NCBI GenBank assembly: GCA_027922465.2
Contig: BQMF02000334.1
Coordinates: 434,001 to 498,000 of the forward strand
From: Turritopsis dohrnii
Taxonomy: Eukaryota; Cnidaria; Hydrozoa; Anthoathecata; Oceaniidae
Length of the DNA stretch: 64,000 bases
Reading direction: 5' to 3'
Shown: piece after piece, positions 1-11,018 of the stretch
How positions within the stretch are numbered: the first letter of the stretch is position 1
How the letters are laid out: the number at the start of each line of letters is the position of its first letter
The notes under the pieces: model-generated
Told to the model about the DNA's origin: nothing
What the model saw: only the letters and a program-made list of their open reading frames with translations
The model's database searches: none
Translations under genes and position numbers: made by a program

Positions 1-1074
1 CTGGTAGTTTTATTCCATGCATGTCATGATTGGTAATTGAATGAAACAAATGGTAGAATTCAATGGATATAAGTTTGCATCAAATTGTATAGATGTGATT
101 TGGAATTATCTAGAAAAAGAATACTATATACTTCCATTTCCAAGTGATCTGAATCAGTATTGTAGGAATTTTGATATCTAACCAGATTTTAGAAGAAATA
201 AAGAGAAACAAATGTTTTCCTATACTTGATGATAGAGCCTGTTATGATTCTACTAAGAAGCCTTTGTCTTAAGAGAGGATTTTGTTTTGTGGAGTGTGGT
301 CGATTGTCTACTGAAAACATACAAGTAGAATAGGAAGAATTATTTTATGTGACAGTTCTGTTTTGGTATGTCTTGACTATATTCACTGTATATATATATT
401 CTATGAGAACATACTATTTTATTTATGGATTTAAAAAATAGATAAATGGTGGGAGACTTCATACTAATTCTAATCCACCATATATAAGATATTTTAATTT
501 TGAATTTGTTCACCTCTTGTCTTTTTAGCACAAACATCAACAGATCAACCTAGAAGCGCTAGAGGTGTATGTTGAAAGGTGTCAAAGGATGTCGAGAAGG
601 GTAAGAAGTCAAGGAGGAGTGCAGGACGAAAATCAACATAGAGGGCGGAAAATTATAATGCACCATGAATTTATAGGTCAACTGCATTCTTAGTGAGATT
701 AGTTTAGACAAAAACCATAAATATTGTTCGAATTTTCGTTATTTTTTTAAATCATACTGTTTTTTAGCCCCTTTAGATCAATTTTGTACTCCGTTTTGCT
801 TGGCTGAAATAAATTTGCTTTTGAAAATGAGAATGCTAGTAAAGTCTTCGTGCAACGAAAGGAATGTGTAATCGTACAGTGTGTTTGGTATTTTAGACGT
901 TTAATATAATGGTGCAGTTAATATAATACTGTAATTATTTTGTTACGTTATATGCTGTGTTAATTTCAAAAAAGCTATTGTATTCAGCTTCTATTTTTCT
1001 ATCCACCGTTGGTTAAAATGTTTAATGTAGGCTCATTTTGGTGTTGGTTGGGGGTTCAAAGTAGCTAACTGGAA
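1..1074. other. No recognisable gene
   Basis: AT-rich sequence with only short open frames of low-complexity composition. I see no splice-flanked coding segment, repeat or RNA gene that I can support on either strand. Confidence 0.5.
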
Positions 1075-1099
1075 ATGAACGTTGATCTCCTAACCGCCC

Positions 1100-1239
1100 C
1101 CCCCCCCCCCCCCCCCCCCATTTTCGGGATGCATTTGTCCGTAAATCGGGTTATTCCGCGAAAAATCGGGGAATCGGAATTCTTATTGGAATCCACAAGG
1201 TTGAGCCGTACCTATAAAATAATGCTGCGTCCGCCCCTG
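1100..1239 (-). repeat. hAT-like element end with poly-C tract
   Basis: This segment ends in CTGCGTCCGCCCCTG (1225-1239), the complement of CAGGGGCGGACGCAG, which starts the element at 48,020. The inner 100 bases also match 48,035-48,140 in reverse orientation, including a TACAGCTC-like motif, a stretch of direct similarity around the words GGATTCCAATAAG and GATTCCGATT, and the Gly/Cys-rich inner edge. The inner side runs into about 21 consecutive C residues near 1097-1118. CAGGGGCGGA-type termini are usual for hAT DNA transposons. No transposase is present, so this is a solitary, truncated end. Confidence 0.6.
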
Positions 1240-1490
1240 AATGCTATTCAATGTTTGGTTTTGTATGTCTGGGTAAACGGTTCTGTGTTATCTATTGCCA
1301 TATTTTACTTCTCTTCTGCGTATAAATATATATTCTGAGCCATATTGCTATTTGTTTCTGTTTTGAATTTTCTGAAAGTAAGAAATGACTTAAAAAATTA
1401 ATGCCTGTAAAAAAACTTTTACACAAGTTAAATTCTGCGACACAACGCAAGCTGAACATGGGTGGCCAGCGACGCTGCCTGGGCGGCTAG

Positions 1491-3667
1491 TCTATCTATA
1501 TACTAATCACGAGTGTAAAAATGGACCGCGCAAGACACATTCACGATTAGTATAAGCAGGAGAAACCCTCACAGCGCATTTGATCGTTTCAAATGTTTTG
1601 ATTGTTCGCAAGATCAAGAATCGATGGCGTTGACGTTCGTTTTCCAGCAAGTTTTCATTTGTTATTTTGAAAAAGAGGTAATGAAACATACGAGAGTAAG
1701 AAATCTCAGGACAACGAAGTTAGTAACGAAAGTATTGCACGAAGATTTATTAATGTTTTTAGGGTAAGTACGCTCTTGAACTTTATTTTTTTGTTTTGTT
1801 TTTCTTTTAATATAAATAGGGTTTCTGCATCATTACTTCTCCCTTAGGGAAGACAAAGAAAAACAATGAAATTTGAAGAAATGAATTTTAATTTATGACG
1901 TTCTGGATTGGTTCGAAGGTATTAATTTGTTTTGACACGTTTACGACTTACGGTTTTGGCTTTTCAAAATAGCAAAATAGCTTCTGTTTACCTTGGATCT
2001 TGGATTTTAATCTTTCTGTTGTTTTCATGTGCGCACAATTTATTTTTAGATCGTATCGTGAAAGGATTTAATATGAGTATGTGTTTCAGATCTTCCGAGT
2101 AAAAAGATGTTTATGATGTGCAGTGTTGATAATGAACAGGTAAAATGCTTTATCTGGAATACCTACAGAGTTTTTAATTAAAAGGGTGAGGAGTTTTTTC
2201 CATATTGACGTTACATTTTTTAATCACAGGGAACCATTGCATTGCATCTCGAATCGTGCAAAGCGCCTTTCGGAAGATATCTCGAGAACTACATTTTGAT
2301 GGTCCGCGCAACATTGTGAACAGGGCTGTGATGTTTGATTGCCGACATCTCGGTAATGGTTACTGTATTTTTCACATCAGTCGGATGTACTTTCTCAACA
2401 TCGTTCCGTGATTAAATTTTTTTGTGGCCATTTTCTGAGATGTTATTATTTTAAAATCAAAACACGTAAAATATTTTACACAAGATGCAATTTATTTTAG
2501 GGAGTGAAAATAGCGGATGCACAGCGCGTATTTTTTATTTTTGATGGGTTTCAGATCTTCCAAGTAAAACGATTTTTTTCAACGCACTCCAGTGATGATT
2601 GCAAACTCGGAAAATGTTTTATCTAGGTTGTGTCTGTTTAGTGGGTGTTTAAAATCAGGGGAACCATCGCATTGCCTCCTAAATTAGACTCGAAGTTATT
2701 TGAAAAAGATCTTTAAAACCTCTAAGAAAGTAACTGGTATTTTATGGTCCGCGTTATTGACGAAGTGGTGACTACAGCATTAATGCACTTTCTGTTTATC
2801 ATTTTGTAAATTAATTTTTTGACACCAAAATTTTTTTAATTTTTTGAGACGTTATTTTCAGAATTAAAACCAGTAAAAAATTTTTACCACCAGGTCGAGG
2901 ACCACCTGTCTTTCGTATTAATGGTCAGGTATGTCACCGTACAGGCAATCTTCATCCACCAGAAGGTGTTCCTCCATCATATGGTCAGTTGTACATTTAT
3001 GATGGGATGGATGCATTCAATGAAAGAATGGCAAGACCCGAAAATCAAGGTTGCTTGCCTGAGGTTATGCAAAAATTACAGGACATCATTCTTAGAGAGA
3101 GTCCTTATGCAGCTGCATACAAGCATATGGGTGAGGTAGAGGCTGAAGAATTGCAGCATGCCCGAGAGCAAAATCGCCAACCATCTCTGGTAAATTATTT
3201 AAAACTAGTTACAGCGATTTTAATCTTTTTGTTGTTTACCTGTACGCACAATTTATTTTTACTACTGTATTATATCGTATCGTGAAAGATTTATTATGAA
3301 TATTTTGATGTGTTTCAGATCTTCTGATTAAAAAGTTATTCTGTTCATAACTCCAGTGTTGAACTAAATATGCTTTAGCCGGAATACCTAGATATTTTTA
3401 AAATTAAAGGAGTGAAGAGTGTTTGTTTCTGTATTGACGTTAGATATTTTTAATCATGGGGAACCATTGCATTGCATCTTCAATTTATACAATTTATGTA
3501 AAAAGTGAAAAAAGTGGACGCACAGCGTGTATTTTTTTTAATGAATTAAAACCCGTTCAAAAACGTTCAAAACGAGATACTACATTCTAATTCATTATAC
3601 TAAGCCTTTCTCTCTGTTCAGCTCACATCGATTAAAACCTGTAAAAAATTTTTACACGGGTTACTAG
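1491..3667 (+). mobile_element. Helitron-like element with coding remnant
   Basis: Begins with TCTATCTATATACTAATC directly after a CTAG at 1487-1490 and ends with the hairpin GTAAAAAATTTTTAC, a short spacer and CTAG at 3664-3667. It holds the Rep/helicase N-terminal fragment at 2895-3190. TC at the start and CTRR with a subterminal hairpin at the end are Helitron hallmarks; the absence of a target duplication also fits. It is non-autonomous because no helicase domain remains. The internal direct repeat suggests one element inserted in another. Confidence 0.45.
2895..3190 (+). pseudogene. Helitron Rep/helicase N-terminal fragment
   Basis: An open segment of about 98 codons that matches, almost residue for residue, the part of the larger Helitron ORF at 7130-7430. 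Shared landmarks are GRGPPVFRIN, QVCHRTGNLHPP, YIYDGMDAFNERMARPENQG and RESPYAAAYKHMGEVEAEE. In Helitron proteins this stretch follows the zinc-finger-like N-terminus and precedes the Rep endonuclease. It starts abruptly, with no initiator, and runs off into intron-like sequence after 3190, the same point at which the 6.5 kb copy has a GT splice donor. It is therefore an internal fragment with no catalytic domain. Confidence 0.75.
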
Positions 3668-4221
3668 TATATACTAATCCGTGTTGTGCATACCACTTTT
3701 ATTTTAGAGAGTGTTGTTTTTTTTAAAAAATTTACGGCCAAAATCTTCTTAATGACCACCATCATTTTTTCGTTAAACCATTGATAAATGACGATCAGTA
3801 TAATAGCACGCAACGTGACGTGAGTTTCTTTCCCATATCACAGGGGATCATTGCATTGCATCCCCAATCGAAGGCGCCGTTTTTGGGGAAATATCTCGAG
3901 AATCAGTAGGGATAACTGACGTTTTATAGGGTCCGCGATACGGGTGAAAGTGTGACGCAAAATTTGGGTCTAAATTTTATTTGGTACTGCGGCTATGACA
4001 TCACCAAAATCTTTGCTCGACGATATCTCTGCAACGGTTGGTCGTAGCAAAACGATCCCATACATTTTTTGATCAGTTTTTCAAGCTCTTCAATATGGGT
4101 ACATTTTCCATTCACAAATCCGTGATTTAAGTTTTAGTGACGGGGTACATCACGGGAGCGCGAGATTTCTGCACATCCTTTTCGAAATTAAAGCCGTAAA
4201 AACTTTTACGCCAGTTACTAG
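3668..4221 (+). mobile_element. Short non-autonomous Helitron candidate
   Basis: 554 bp running from TATATACTAATCC, right after the preceding CTAG end, to the hairpin CGTAAAAACTTTTACG and CTAG at 4218-4221. It has no open frame of note. A middle segment around 3840-3900 resembles 2225-2290 and 3465-3490 of the neighbouring element, again indicating family relationship. The start is less certain than the end. Confidence 0.4.
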
Positions 4222-4439
4222 TATCATTGTATTATCTTGAAAACATGCTAATAGTTTAGACATCTGTTCAGTATCTACCGATCCTGGAATGAGGCAGCAG
4301 CAATCTTTGGCTTTTCCGTCAAAACATTGACCAGAAAGCGAATTGAATTCGGTCTTAATGTCTCTGAAACTTGTGGTAAACGTGATTTTTTTCACTAAAA
4401 TTAATCAACATTATCTTGAAAGCATTGTTGAGAGGCACT

Positions 4440-5060
4440 TAGCACTTTACCAAATCCTGGGGAATCATATGTAATAGAAGCTTGCAGGTCCAGAGGTGTT
4501 ATAGTCCAACGAAGACAAATAAGAGATGCAATTACTGCAGTTGATCCCGTAAATTGTGCTCTACGTAGAACCATAAGCGTTACAAGGATGACATACAACG
4601 TTAAAGCACCAAATTCTCTCTGGTATGTTCTTTACTGAACTTTATTATGACTATGAAAAAGCATTTTACAATATTTTTAAATTGTTTTTGGCATATCGAT
4701 GGACACAACAAGTTAATAAGGTGCAGATTCGTAATTCACGGTGGAATGGATGGCTTATTACATATCTGGAGTGCAATACAAACAATCGTGGCGCGACAGT
4801 CTTGAACTTTTCAATAGGCTATTTAGCAACGTGGACTGCCATCTCGTTTGAGAGCTCACTCTGGAACCGAAAACGTTAAAATTGCACATTTTATGTTAAG
4901 CTGCAATGGTGTTCCAAACTTTTGATATGAGAAATGGCAAACCGTTTTTGGAAAAAACTGTGTTAATAATGAGATTTGCATGAACTGGGGCATCAATATG
5001 AGGCTCATATATTTTAGCCAAGGTAGACCGCATAACTCAAACATAGCCAAGGTCTGCCAA
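4440..5060 (+). pseudogene. Decayed integrase-type (rve) transposase
   Basis: Pieces of an rve/DDE transposase can be read in order across frameshifts: an R-rich segment with AITAVDPVNCALRR and PNSLW (4490-4620), then WHIDGHNKLI and RFVIHGGMDG (4689-4755), then a Leu-Glu-Cys ... Asn-Asn-Arg segment (4770-4810), then GLPSR...HSGTENV (4838-4880). WHIDG carries the first catalytic Asp of this family. The second motif, normally Asp in a DxGxEN context, reads His-Ser-Gly-Thr-Glu, so that Asp is lost. An insertion separates PNSLW from WHIDG. It is a distant relative of the transposase at 30.1 kb, not a copy of it. No termini were found. Confidence 0.6.
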
Positions 5061-5260
5061 ACCCAACCGCGGGCTGACATTACCCAACCCACGACTGAAT
5101 AAAACATACAGAAGATTGCAGACACAAAAAAGATGTTCCCAAAACATGAGGTGATCCGGTCGTTAGACATACATTGATGGGCTTTGACAATCAAAATTTC
5201 ACAATTCCAGGAAAAACATTTTTGCGAAAAAGTCAGTTTGAAAAGTAACACGCAAGTTAC

Positions 5261-6534
5261 GTTAGAAACATTTCATTTCTATTTACTCAAATAACATGAC
5301 AATGAACATGAACTTAACAATTATGTCAGCGAAATGTATGCTACATTTTATGGTTATCTGTTATGTTTTTAAATATTCAGAACACAAACTGGAAAACGTA
5401 CATACAGATGGCGATCTGAATCCAGCGTTTTAGATAGGCAAAGACAACACACTTTAATCAGAAAAATCCTCCTGGAATTATTTTTGTTAAAGATTTAACT
5501 TATCAAAACACACCACAAAATGATAACCACTTTCTAGAAGAAAATAAACTGAAACAAGCACGAGTTTTGACGTCACAAAGTTCAAAAAAAATAATTTTTA
5601 ATGAGGATTTAGTGCATTTTCACTGTTATTTCTAATTTATTATTCTAGTTTCATTCTAGATTTATTTTTTCTAATGAATTTTTTAAACTTAACATGTCAA
5701 ACTGTTCGGCAATATGATGTAGGTGAAGGTCTTAACGAGGTAGAAATTCGAGTTGCCATAAGATTCCGTCAACAGAAAAATAGGCATTGAAAATGTTCGC
5801 CATCCATCTTCAGTTTTATTATTAAAAGATATGTTTTAGAAAATAAGAAAATGGGGCATATACACGTAAAAAATCTTGAAAATATTTCTTTTAAGCAGGT
5901 GTTCTAATAAAATTTTTCGGCTTCAATTTTTCTTTCATGCGTTCAATTTCTCTTTCAATTTCTTGATTAGTTCTTTTTTTCGCTTATGATTTTTTGCCAT
6001 TTAGCATGGCCTTCTATGCTTCGGATGTATGTCTTCCATTACTCGCTCATTTTATGGTTCACTTAATCATTCTAAAGCAGTAGACACAGCCTTTTTAATT
6101 TTGGCCAAATCTTTCATTTACAACCTTGTATTCATCTTCAAGTTCTACTTCTACGGATCAAACTGGATCAGATCAAAAATCCAATCCGATCCGCTAAGCT
6201 TGACTTCCACTTCCACTTAACGACATAGACAAGCTAGGTAAAACCATGGAATATATTTGGTTAGAGATAAAAAGAACAAATCGAATCAAAAGTTAATAAA
6301 TGTAATAATAAACGACTAAATGATTAGTTCTTTTTTTCGCTTATGATTTTTTGCCATTTAGAATGGCCTTCTAGGTTGTTTAGCTCTCTGTTTGTTGCTG
6401 TTGACCCTACATTGTTAATTTGTAGAAAGAAAGGTTTGTTTTCGCATTCACCAGGTTTTCTTTGTGCTGTTTCTTTGTGCTGGTGGTGGATATTTCTTTC
6501 TACTATCCATTGTTGTTAGTGTTTCTGTGTTGAG
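5261..6534. other. No gene; 55-bp direct repeat pair
   Basis: A stretch without convincing coding sequence. A segment of about 55 bp at 5966-6020, containing TTAGTTCTTTTTTTCGCTTATG, is repeated in direct orientation at 6322-6376 with one or two differences. The interval between is about 300 bp and could be a tandem duplication or a small insertion. The second copy lies shortly upstream of the Helitron ORF at 6535. Confidence 0.4.
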
Positions 6535-7738
6535 ATGTTTAATATAAGAGGCACTAATATTGTTCCTGGCTTCCAAGCTGTTTTTAGGAATGGCCAGTTT
6601 GTTTTGCAGCCTCCTGATCAACAGCAAATGCGCTCTGTTATTCAGCGTAGGCATGCTTATGAGGATGTAGCTGAAGCAAGGCGCCAACAGCTTCAGGCAA
6701 GTAACATCCTAGAAAATGAGAGACTTAGAATGAGCAATGCTCAAAGGAAAGTTGATTATCGTCAAGGTGAAGAGCCAGGTGAAAGATTAGCCAGGCGGAA
6801 TGAGAATGCACAACGTATGAAGGCTAGGCGTGCTGTTCAACAGAATGCATTGCATCGCACTGCTCGACAAGATCAAATGCCTGAGCTACATTATCTTGGT
6901 GCCATGGACAAGGTCTGTCAGTTTTGTGGTGGCAAGATGTTTGGTGATGAGACAAATTTTAAATGCTGTCACAATGGTACAGTTCATTTAGATAACATTT
7001 ACTATCCTCATGATCTTAAAGAACTTTTAGTAGGTGATTCTAATCAATCAAAGAACTTTCAAGAAAACATTCGAAAGTCCAATAGTTCGGTTGCTTTTGC
7101 TTCGATGGGTGCAAAATTGGTTGTTCCACAAGGTCGTGGTCCGCCAGTTTTTCGTATTAATGACCAGGTATGTCATCGAACAGGTAATTTACACCCACCA
7201 CCGGAAATTCCTCCATCCTTTAGTCAATTATATATCTATGATGGTATGGATGCATTCAATGAGAGAATGGCAAGACCAGAAAATCAAGGTTGTTCTCCCG
7301 AAGTCATGCAAACTTTGCAAGACCTCATTTTAAGGGAGAGTCCATATGCAGCTGCTTACAAACACATGGGTGAGGTAGAAGCGGAGGAATTTCAACTTGC
7401 AAATGAACAAAATCGTCGCCCATTTGAGGTAAATGGAATGTATGAAAATTAATAATTAAAAATCTTTGAACTAATATTTACAGATCTTTGCTATTGTTTT
7501 CCAGGTTAGGATGCACTTGAGAAGTGGTGGTGACCAACGTCGATATAATCTACCTCAGCATGATGAAGTAGCTGCTGTTTTTGTTGGTGAAGATGGTGCA
7601 CCACCATTGGCTCCGGACATCGTTGTTTAACTTAAGATAGACCATTGCAGGATTTGCCTGTGCATTCACCTTATCTCGATCTAATGGTATATCCTGTATT
7701 TTTTCCAAGAGGAGAGTTCGGTTGGAGTTCCGACCGAT
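6535..7738 (+). pseudogene. Helitron Rep/helicase N-terminal region, truncated
   Basis: Exon 1 (6535-7428) gives 298 codons: a basic, Gln/Arg-rich N-terminus, then a zinc-ribbon-like segment near residues 126-150 (CQFCGGKMF, then KCCHNG), as seen at the N-terminus of Helitron Rep/helicase proteins, then the YIYDGMDAFNERMARPENQG block. It splices at GAG|GTAAAT to AG|GTTAGG at 7505 in phase 0, continuing with a Leu-Arg-Ser-Gly-Gly motif and Val-Phe-Val-Gly-Glu. A frameshift or stop near 7628 interrupts it; the other frame then reads LDLMVYPVFFPRGEFGW, also typical of the family. The sequence ends at about 7738, before the Rep HUH motif and helicase, so the protein is inactive. Confidence 0.8.
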
Positions 7739-7917
7739 GAATGATCATGTTTACTCGCGCGCTGAGTTTCCGAATAATTCCTTCAGTAAAACAGGGCACC
7801 GTCAGCTTCTTTCATGCAAACTTTATAGATGTTATTGATGTTCGATATCTTTTTTTATAGTATATAAAGGCAATATAATTTGCAATATAATTTTTCATTA
7901 ATCTAAGAATCAGCAAC

Positions 7918-8046
7918 GGGGTCAGAAATTGCGATTTTCCGTCATCCATAAACGTTCGCCTAATCTCGAAATCGTCCGTCGGAAATTTCGCTTAATTACG
8001 AGATCGGTCGCGATTAGACTTCGCCGACGGAGCCTCGCATATAAGA
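7918..8046 (-). repeat. 130-bp dispersed repeat, copy 1
   Basis: Inverted copy of the unit at 10,069-10,190 and 58,079-58,207. Conserved words include GATGACGGA, AGGCGAACGTTTA, TTAAGCGAAATTTC and TGCGAGGCTCC on the minus strand. It is richer in CpG than its surroundings, which could indicate youth or constraint. It directly abuts the LINE 3' end at about 8047. No tRNA-like boxes were identified. Confidence 0.7.
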
Positions 8047-9318
8047 TTTTTTTATTTATTTATTTTATTTCTTTATTTAAAGTTGGTAAAAAAACAGTAG
8101 TTACATAATGTACTAATACAAACCAACATAAAAAATAAAAGATAAAAAATAATTAAGAGAAATAAATAAAAGAAACGACCATCTCAGAGGACTTTGCAAA
8201 GTTTGCACTGGCAATAAATTGGTGCACGGCAGACCTCAGTTTTGAATTCATTCAAGCCTGTTGCCTTTTTCGTTTCAGCCGACAAATGGTTCCAGGCTAA
8301 TGTGGCTCGGAAAAGAAACGAATTTACACCAGCAATTCCTTTAGAAGAGGGAATTTCTAATACACTACCAGAGTGCAGATTAAACATTGTTGCTTTTCGG
8401 CAGAAAGTATCCCACATAAATTGAGGATTAATTTTATGCAAGGATTTAAATACTTCAATCACTAGAAGTTCAAGGTTTCTAGCATGAATCGACTTTTGCC
8501 CTGTTTTAGTGAGAATATCAGTATAGCTGTGTCGGAACAAGCCACTTTTTGCATATAATGCTCTTCTATGAGTGATGCTGATCAGGTTGTGTGCTTGTTT
8601 GCTACAAAACATCCATACTAATGGGCAATAGTTGAAACATGGAATGACGAAAGTATTAAATAACGTATCTATAATATCCTGGCTTACAAAAGGCCGTATT
8701 CGTAACAGAGCTTTTGTCTTCAAGGAAGCCTGATGACACATTCCCTTAATATGAGAATAAAAAGAAAGCTTATCATCTAGTGTTATACCAAGGAGTTTAA
8801 CTTCCTTTGAAGGGTTAATGGTTGTAGTACCAATTTTGAAAACAATGTCTTTACTATCAACACCTAGGAATATCATCTGAAACTTTTCCGGGTTTGCGAC
8901 AAGACCATTGTTGTTAAACCAGTTTAAAGCAGATGTCATGTCAGAATGCAAGCTTTCCAACACTTCATATAAAGTGGCTTTACAACTGACAAGAGTATTG
9001 TCGTCGGCAAAGTTGCAGATGTCACACTCCAGTACCGAAAACAGCAAATCATTAATAAAAACATTGAATAAAATTGGCCCTAGAACCGATCCCTGAGGAA
9101 CACCCAAAAGAATGTCCAGCCATTCGCTGAAAGATGAACCTATACGAACACGCTGCTTCCTATCAGACAAGTAACTGTACAGCAACTTTAATGTATCATA
9201 TCCAACACCATATGCTGCCAACTTGGCTATCAATAGATTATGACGTAGACAATCAAAGGCTTTGGACAGATCCATCAAAATTGCACCCACTTTGTCGGAG
9301 TTTGAAAGGGACTTTTGC
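8047..9318 (-). pseudogene. LINE (jockey/CR1-type) reverse transcriptase, 5'-truncated
   Basis: An open frame of about 378 codons (9316-8184) covers most of a non-LTR reverse transcriptase: ILMDLSKAFDCLRH (motif A with the first catalytic Asp), GVPQGSVLGPILFNVFINDL (motif B), FADDNTL (motif C, Tyr of YADD replaced by Phe), then the thumb and the conserved C-terminal tail with FNYCPLVWMFCSK and RRAL. The frame starts inside the palm domain after an in-frame stop at about 9312, so endonuclease and fingers are missing. The 3' end carries a (TAAA)-rich tail on the minus strand at 8047-8080. Such 5' truncation is the usual outcome of target-primed reverse transcription. Confidence 0.85.
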
Positions 9319-9319
9319 C

Positions 9320-9984
9320 ACTAAAACTTTCTTTCGTTCTAATCACTAAAATCTTGAATCTGGTCCACAAATTTGGCAATTTTTAGCAATCGACCATGCT
9401 AACTGCTGGGTGGAAATTGATATCGGCTGCATGATCACCTAAGCAGGATGTAGGTGTGTACCTATATTGTTTGAAACAATAATGCATAAATAATGCATAA
9501 GACCAAAGAAACTATTTTGACAATAATAAAAAGAATAAACAAACTATTTTTAGCAATAAAGAAACACGTGCTTCGTAGATTCGTAGCTAATTTCTATTGT
9601 TAGCTTCACTGACCTGAAAAACATAAACAAAAAAATGCCTAAGTATTTTTTCTTATTTTTGGCGCTTTATGCTATTAGGTATTGCTTTTTTGACGTGGCT
9701 AGCCACACACGCAGTTGCCATCGCATCTGGTTTCCAGTAGGGTCACGGCTTAGAAGAGTATGTATCATATATCAGAAGATGATGTCGTAGTAATAGAGAA
9801 TATTTGGTACTACATAAATATCCATAATACAAGAAAGAATGACACTTTTGTAAAAGGTCCAAACAAAAAACGTTTTGCGAATTCGCTTCGTAGCTCGGCC
9901 AAATTCGTATTCCAACCCAGGTCGCCCGAAGTCGATATCCAGCCCCGTGCGGGTCAATTCGATTTCCAGCCAAGCGCTTCTTAC
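9320..9984. other. No gene recognised
   Basis: Short frames on both strands only. The interval 9870-9985 is unusually GC-rich and CpG-rich for this window and leads directly into the duplicated 3' flank of the hemopexin/aerolysin-like gene. Its own origin is unclear. Confidence 0.35.
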
Positions 9985-10721
9985 ATATCAGCCAGTCCAA
10001 GAATTCATTGAACAAATTGTTGACTAGATTCGAGATTTTAGTGATCACAACAAAAGAGAAGTTACCTGATGCGAGGCTCCTCGTCTAATAGCGACCGACC
10101 TCGTAGTTAAGCGAAATTTCTGACGGACGATTTTGAGATTAGGCGAACGTTTACGGATGACGGATAATAGCGATTTCTGACCCTGACGCCGCCTCATATT
10201 AATCTGTCGTGGCATCCTGTAATCGAACAACACCAATACGCGATTGCTGTACTATCTTTTAAAAGTATGCAGGACTTGACCGCTTCTTTAAACATTGGTG
10301 AATAACACAAAAGATCACACACACATTAAGAGCCAATACAGTGAACACTGGCATGATGTTCGAATGCAACGCAAAAGTCGTTAAATTCCAACAAGAAGCT
10401 GAAAGTATCTCCAATGACTTCCCAAAGTCAGCACGAATCTCCACCACGCTACTCCACGTCAAATACTAAAATGTTCTAAAACCTTTTCTCTAACCAAGGA
10501 GGAACTTTGACCTTTCTTCGGTGTGCCTATCTTAACCATGAATCTGGAAGCATATGGAATAATTGTCAGAGCTTTTATAATCAATTTTAAAAAATCGTGT
10601 ATCCTACGTGAGGGGAAGATCTTTTTAGAATGAAATGAAAATTCAAAATCTCATTTAGTTGTCATATCTTCATATAAATGAATTTACATATACTCTACTA
10701 AACAAAACGTCTTTGGATTAT
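9985..10721 (-). repeat. Duplicated 3' flank of the 58.7-kb secreted-protein gene
   Basis: Collinear copy of 58,010-58,738, with matches throughout, for example TTCATTGAACAAATTGT at the left, AAACATTGGTGAATAACACAA in the middle, and AAACAAAACGTCTTTGG next to the stop codon. It includes the second copy of the 130-bp dispersed repeat at 10,069-10,190. Differences are mostly scattered substitutions and short indels. Since the intact gene lies at 58.7-60.1 kb in the same orientation, this is a partial segmental duplication extending through the 3' flank. Confidence 0.85.
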
Positions 10722-11018
10722 TTAGTGCGTTATTTCGGTGACTTTCATTGGCTTCTGGGTAGAAGAAACCTTTCGAAATATTCCTTTAGAAGTGCACAAA
10801 CATCCTCTCGTTTTATGTTTCCAAAACATTGTGTAAGGGACTTTCATTCTCTTGAAATGAAGCAAAGCATTACACATGGTTTTCTTTTTTGGAGCTCTAA
10901 CGCATTCATAAGATGCTTCCTGGTTCTAGTAATTGACTTTTCCTTTCCATATGCAAATTGATAAGATGCAGTGACATCGACAGAAATCTTTCCCTCAGCA
11001 AGTAGTGGTACTCCGCAT
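10722..11018 (-). pseudogene. Partial copy of hemopexin/aerolysin-like gene (C-terminal part)
   Basis: Corresponds to the last 99 codons of the gene at 58,739-60,136 (stop codon at 10,722-10,724). The stretch CGVPLLAEGKISVDV is identical to the intact gene, but several positions further downstream are changed and at least two indels shift the frame (for example in the segment after SITRTR). At 11,018 similarity to the gene stops within the Cys-Gly-Val motif and the sequence switches abruptly to the left end of the 4.6-kb tandem block. It therefore lacks a signal peptide, all hemopexin repeats and most of the pore-forming-like domain. It is a non-functional toxin-like remnant. Confidence 0.85.

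Larger units (their letters stand above)
1380..4221 (+). mobile_element. Cluster of nested Helitron-like elements
   Basis: Three sites in this block end in the Helitron signature CTAG followed by T: near 1490, at 3664-3667 and at 4218-4221. The last two are each preceded at about 10 nt by an A/T-rich palindrome (GTAAAAAATTTTTAC; CGTAAAAACTTTTACG). Just after two of the ends the sequence restarts with TATATACTAATC, suggesting head-to-tail insertion of related elements. Inside, 1995-2280 is repeated at 3205-3482 with clear similarity, and a weaker third copy lies near 2560-2700. A fragment of Helitron coding sequence sits at 2895-3190. Exact boundaries of individual elements are uncertain. Confidence 0.55.

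Noticed and set aside
8242..9349. Plus-strand frames opposite the LINE reverse transcriptase
   Set aside because: They are antisense shadows of the minus-strand RT frame.
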